DNA of 64,000 nucleotides, from NCBI GenBank assembly GCA_019614645.1, contig JABWDB010000001.1, positions 26,839,501 through 26,903,500 of the forward strand. Reading direction: 5' to 3'. A program made the position numbers and the translations under genes. This document shows positions 61,541 through 64,000 of the stretch, one piece after another. The notes beneath the pieces are model-generated. The model ran no database searches, was not told the origin of the DNA, and saw only the letters and a program-made list of their open reading frames with translations. How positions within the stretch are numbered: position 1 is the stretch's first letter; the number at the start of each line of letters is the position of its first letter. The stretch is from Stratiolaelaps scimitus (taxonomy: Eukaryota; Arthropoda; Arachnida; Mesostigmata; Laelapidae).

Positions 61541-63701
61541 AGTCAGTGCCGCTGCGTTTCGCCGTCGCTGAAGCGGTCGAGCTTCGCAGGCTTAGGCACC
61601 GCCGTACCCTATTGTTACCACATCCTGTTTACCGTGGACGACTTTACCGCGAGCCATCTAGAGCAGAGCACCTGCCGCCACCGCTGGTTGACTTCTTAAA
61701 TTTTCAGAAAATACTCTGGCGGCGGCGGCTGCAGTAGCAGCGTTGCGCTTTGTGCTGTGCTCTCTGGCCCGGCCAGGGGCCGGTGCACCCCCCGCATGCA
61801 TTGGATGGTACCGTCTCGTTCCTCCGACTCTCGACCGAACGCTCTTTCAGCGCTGCCTTCCATTGGGGTGCGCCGCGCCTTGCCGGGTGCGCTTCACTTC
61901 CCTTCTTCGTCTCCTTCAGAACCTTCTCTTCTCCGATGTTGTGGTCCTGTCCACGATCCCAGTTTGCCCCTGCCGCTGGAGCATCCCCGACACCGCCACC
62001 ACCAGCGCCGCCGGTGCGGCGGCTCCTGCAGCAGTCGCCGTCGCCGCCGACAGGAAGACAAAATAATAAATGAACAGGCGCTGAATCACCGCTCGTTGCT
62101 GCCTGGCCACTGCTCGCTGTATTGCCACCCGCCCAGGCTCAGGTCCATCCTCCTCTTTGCAGCAGCAGCGGCAGCAGCAGCAGCACGAACCTCCAGCCCC
62201 CGTGCGGCACCATCCCATCTCTCTTTCTCTCTGCCTTCCTCCCTGAGAGTCTGCGCCTGCCTCAGCTCTCTGTCGTTCGGTGGGTCGACCGGCCGGCTTG
62301 CTTGCAGCAGCATCTTGGTCCCCGAGACACACCCCCCATTCCCCCTCTGTACCATCCGTGTTCTCCTCATCATGGGTCATCCCGTACCACCGAAGCTAGC
62401 CGCTAGCTCGTTCCCCTCTCAGGGCGGGCATCACTGTATTCCCCCGTTCGGGTTGTGGACAGCAGCCGGCAAGGCATCGGAGTCTGGGAGAGCTTTTGGG
62501 AGTGCATGCCTTAGGTGCACGCTGGAGCCCTGGCTAGCTGCTATCTGCCAGCTAGCCCACGCTAGGCTTGGGAGAAGAGGCAAACGGAGGGATACGAGGG
62601 CATGGGGTTGCTGGCTGGCTGGCTGGCTGACGATGGCTGACTGGGGGGGCGGGGGTCGCTGCCTGGATGTCGAGCTAGTTGGGCGGTGCGGGGGTCTATT
62701 CACTGACCTGCCCCTCTCGGGTCCTTTCTATCCGGCGCCATGCTCTGTGCGTCGTACCACCCCCTTGTCTAGCACACGCATCTAGGAAGGGTGGGCGTTC
62801 CGCTCGATCGAGACGCCCTTCCATTGGCCACCTCCTCTCCCTCTCGACGATGGGCCAACCTCTCGCTCCGCGCCCACCGCTGAATGCCGCCAGAGGAAGA
62901 AGGCGATGGGTCAATTTTGATGCTCTGCTCCTGCGCTTCCTCACGAAGCCTGCCTCTCGGTCGACTCGACGAGGACTCGGCCAGCCCAACTCGAGTCGAG
63001 TCGAGCAGTTGAGTTGGCACGGTGAGCCAGACGCAAATGCCACTTGTTTGCGCGAGGTCGGACTCGTCAGCCGCCGGCATCTCTTGCCATGACTACCATT
63101 GCCGCCCATGCGACGGGCGGAACAGCAGAGCCGTGCAAAGCCTGAGCACCTGTCTTTTCTCTTTGGAGCCTTCATTCGAGGACAAGTCGCCGGGCAAGCA
63201 GGGCTGCCAGCAAGTTATGTCGGACACCACTCAGGTCTGGCCGTCACCAAGCAGTCCAACCTGGCGGTTTCCACCCGCGACAGAGACTAAGTCGCCATCG
63301 ATGTCGTTGTTATGAAGCTGTTGTACAGATCGTTTCGTTACCTTCATTTTGTTAATACCTGTTGTTTGTGACCAGCGTTGCGAACAACATCGTTCCTCGA
63401 GACAACATCTGTTCCCATCATCACCATCAATGTTTTTACCCACTGTCACTGCTCGTGCCAACCAACCCGGATTCCCACAAAATCATCTCTGTCCAACTAC
63501 CCTGTTGTTTGTTCGGCCCAACAAGCCAAAATCCCCTACCGACAACCACCAAACCTAACTACCTGTCTCATACCCTCGACTAAACCCTCGAATGCCCAAC
63601 CCTCGGATTACCGCATTTTGTTAATACTCGTATCAAACCAACGTCGTCGTCCTCGCCACCGTGGTCATCATCGTAAACGTCATCGAACGGTCTACTAAAC
63701 T
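61541..63701. other. GC-rich island with a strong GTAAGT donor at its right edge
   Basis: CpG-rich, with (GCAGCA)n near 62159-62186, CTGG repeats near 62607-62628 and GAGTC repeats near 62992-63006. Overlapping frames of up to 342 codons (61757-62785 +) are Ser/Arg/Pro-rich without motifs. A plus-strand AACT|GTAAGTT donor at 63702, followed by a drop to AT-rich sequence, would fit an untranslated first exon of a plus-strand gene whose coding part lies beyond the window. This is an inference from one site. Confidence 0.25.
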
Positions 63702-64000
63702 GTAAGTTATCCTTCGCTTCAGCCTTATGCATGCCGATCAAGCAAAACCTTTGACGTATCCTTTCAATGTCTCCTGATGCCTTGCGTTTACCATGTCGTT
63801 GCAACATTGTGCATTAGACTGTGATAGAAATCAGACACTAAATGCCGTCCTGTTGATGTTCTCACAGTGGTGATGTGTTGTCGTCATATGAGGAGGCACA
63901 ACAGAACGCAATTTAAGGAACAAATTGACATGGTTTTTTGCCTGCAGATAATTCCAAAGAGATATCTAAGCAGATTATGCGCTATTTATGCTTCGTATAC
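63702..64000. other. AT-rich end of the window
   Basis: No recognisable features. Confidence 0.4.

Noticed and set aside
61757..62785. 342-codon plus-strand open frame as a gene
   Set aside because: Low-complexity, GC-driven; overlaps equally long frames in other phases and on the other strand.
1..64000. CRISPR arrays, bacterial operons or integrated viral genomes
   Set aside because: No spaced direct repeats, no Shine-Dalgarno-linked gene runs, and no viral structural or replication genes were recognised on either strand.

Overview
This is eukaryotic, arthropod-type nuclear DNA. The evidence is split, phase-consistent exons with GT/AG borders, a Tc1-type DNA transposon, a mariner-type remnant, several non-LTR retrotransposon pieces, short tRNA-derived repeats (SINEs) and abundant microsatellites. 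The best-supported host gene is a divergent ionotropic receptor, a chemosensory glutamate-receptor relative typical of protostomes. A mite or other chelicerate would fit, but that is an inference. No bacterial, plastid or viral genes were recognised.

Layout. At 1-390 the last exon of a plus-strand gene enters from outside the window. It resembles the C-terminal helical domain of LEDGF/HDGF-related chromatin proteins and is followed by a poly(A) signal. From 0.4 to 36 kb I see no convincing host exon. AT-rich, repeat-bearing DNA alternates with GC-rich, triplet-repeat-rich islands (about 1.9-5.6, 15-17, 20.2-21.5, 22.9-23.6, 26.4-28.2 and 31.3-34.0 kb). This part holds a complete but inactivated Tc1-like element at 6244-7777, a mariner remnant near 18.5-19.0 kb and several SINEs.

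From 36.2 to 38.9 kb lies a retroelement cluster: a reverse-transcriptase fragment, a SINE, and a 5'-truncated non-LTR element whose reverse-transcriptase frame is still open. Immediately beyond, on the minus strand, is the ionotropic receptor gene (39741 to about 44.1 kb). Seven exons join in phase to 421 codons including the stop. A further possible exon lies just upstream, and a possible terminal exon of a second receptor lies at 44826-44992.

From 45.9 to 64 kb GC-rich islands return (45.9-46.9, 47.5-51.1, 55.4-56.8, 59.6-60.5 and 61.5-63.7 kb) without recognisable protein domains. A decayed LINE reverse transcriptase sits at 56.9-57.8 kb. The islands could be promoters or 5' untranslated exons of long-intron genes, but the sequence alone does not prove this.

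The mobile elements form a coherent picture. At least three tRNA-derived SINE families are present. One shares a 3' tail motif with the truncated LINE, and one copy is framed by a perfect 12-bp target duplication. I did not find a clearly novel molecular system. The most notable items are the receptor gene with its possible tandem neighbour, the inverted-repeat/direct-repeat (IR/DR) architecture of the Tc1 element, and the SINE-LINE tail sharing.
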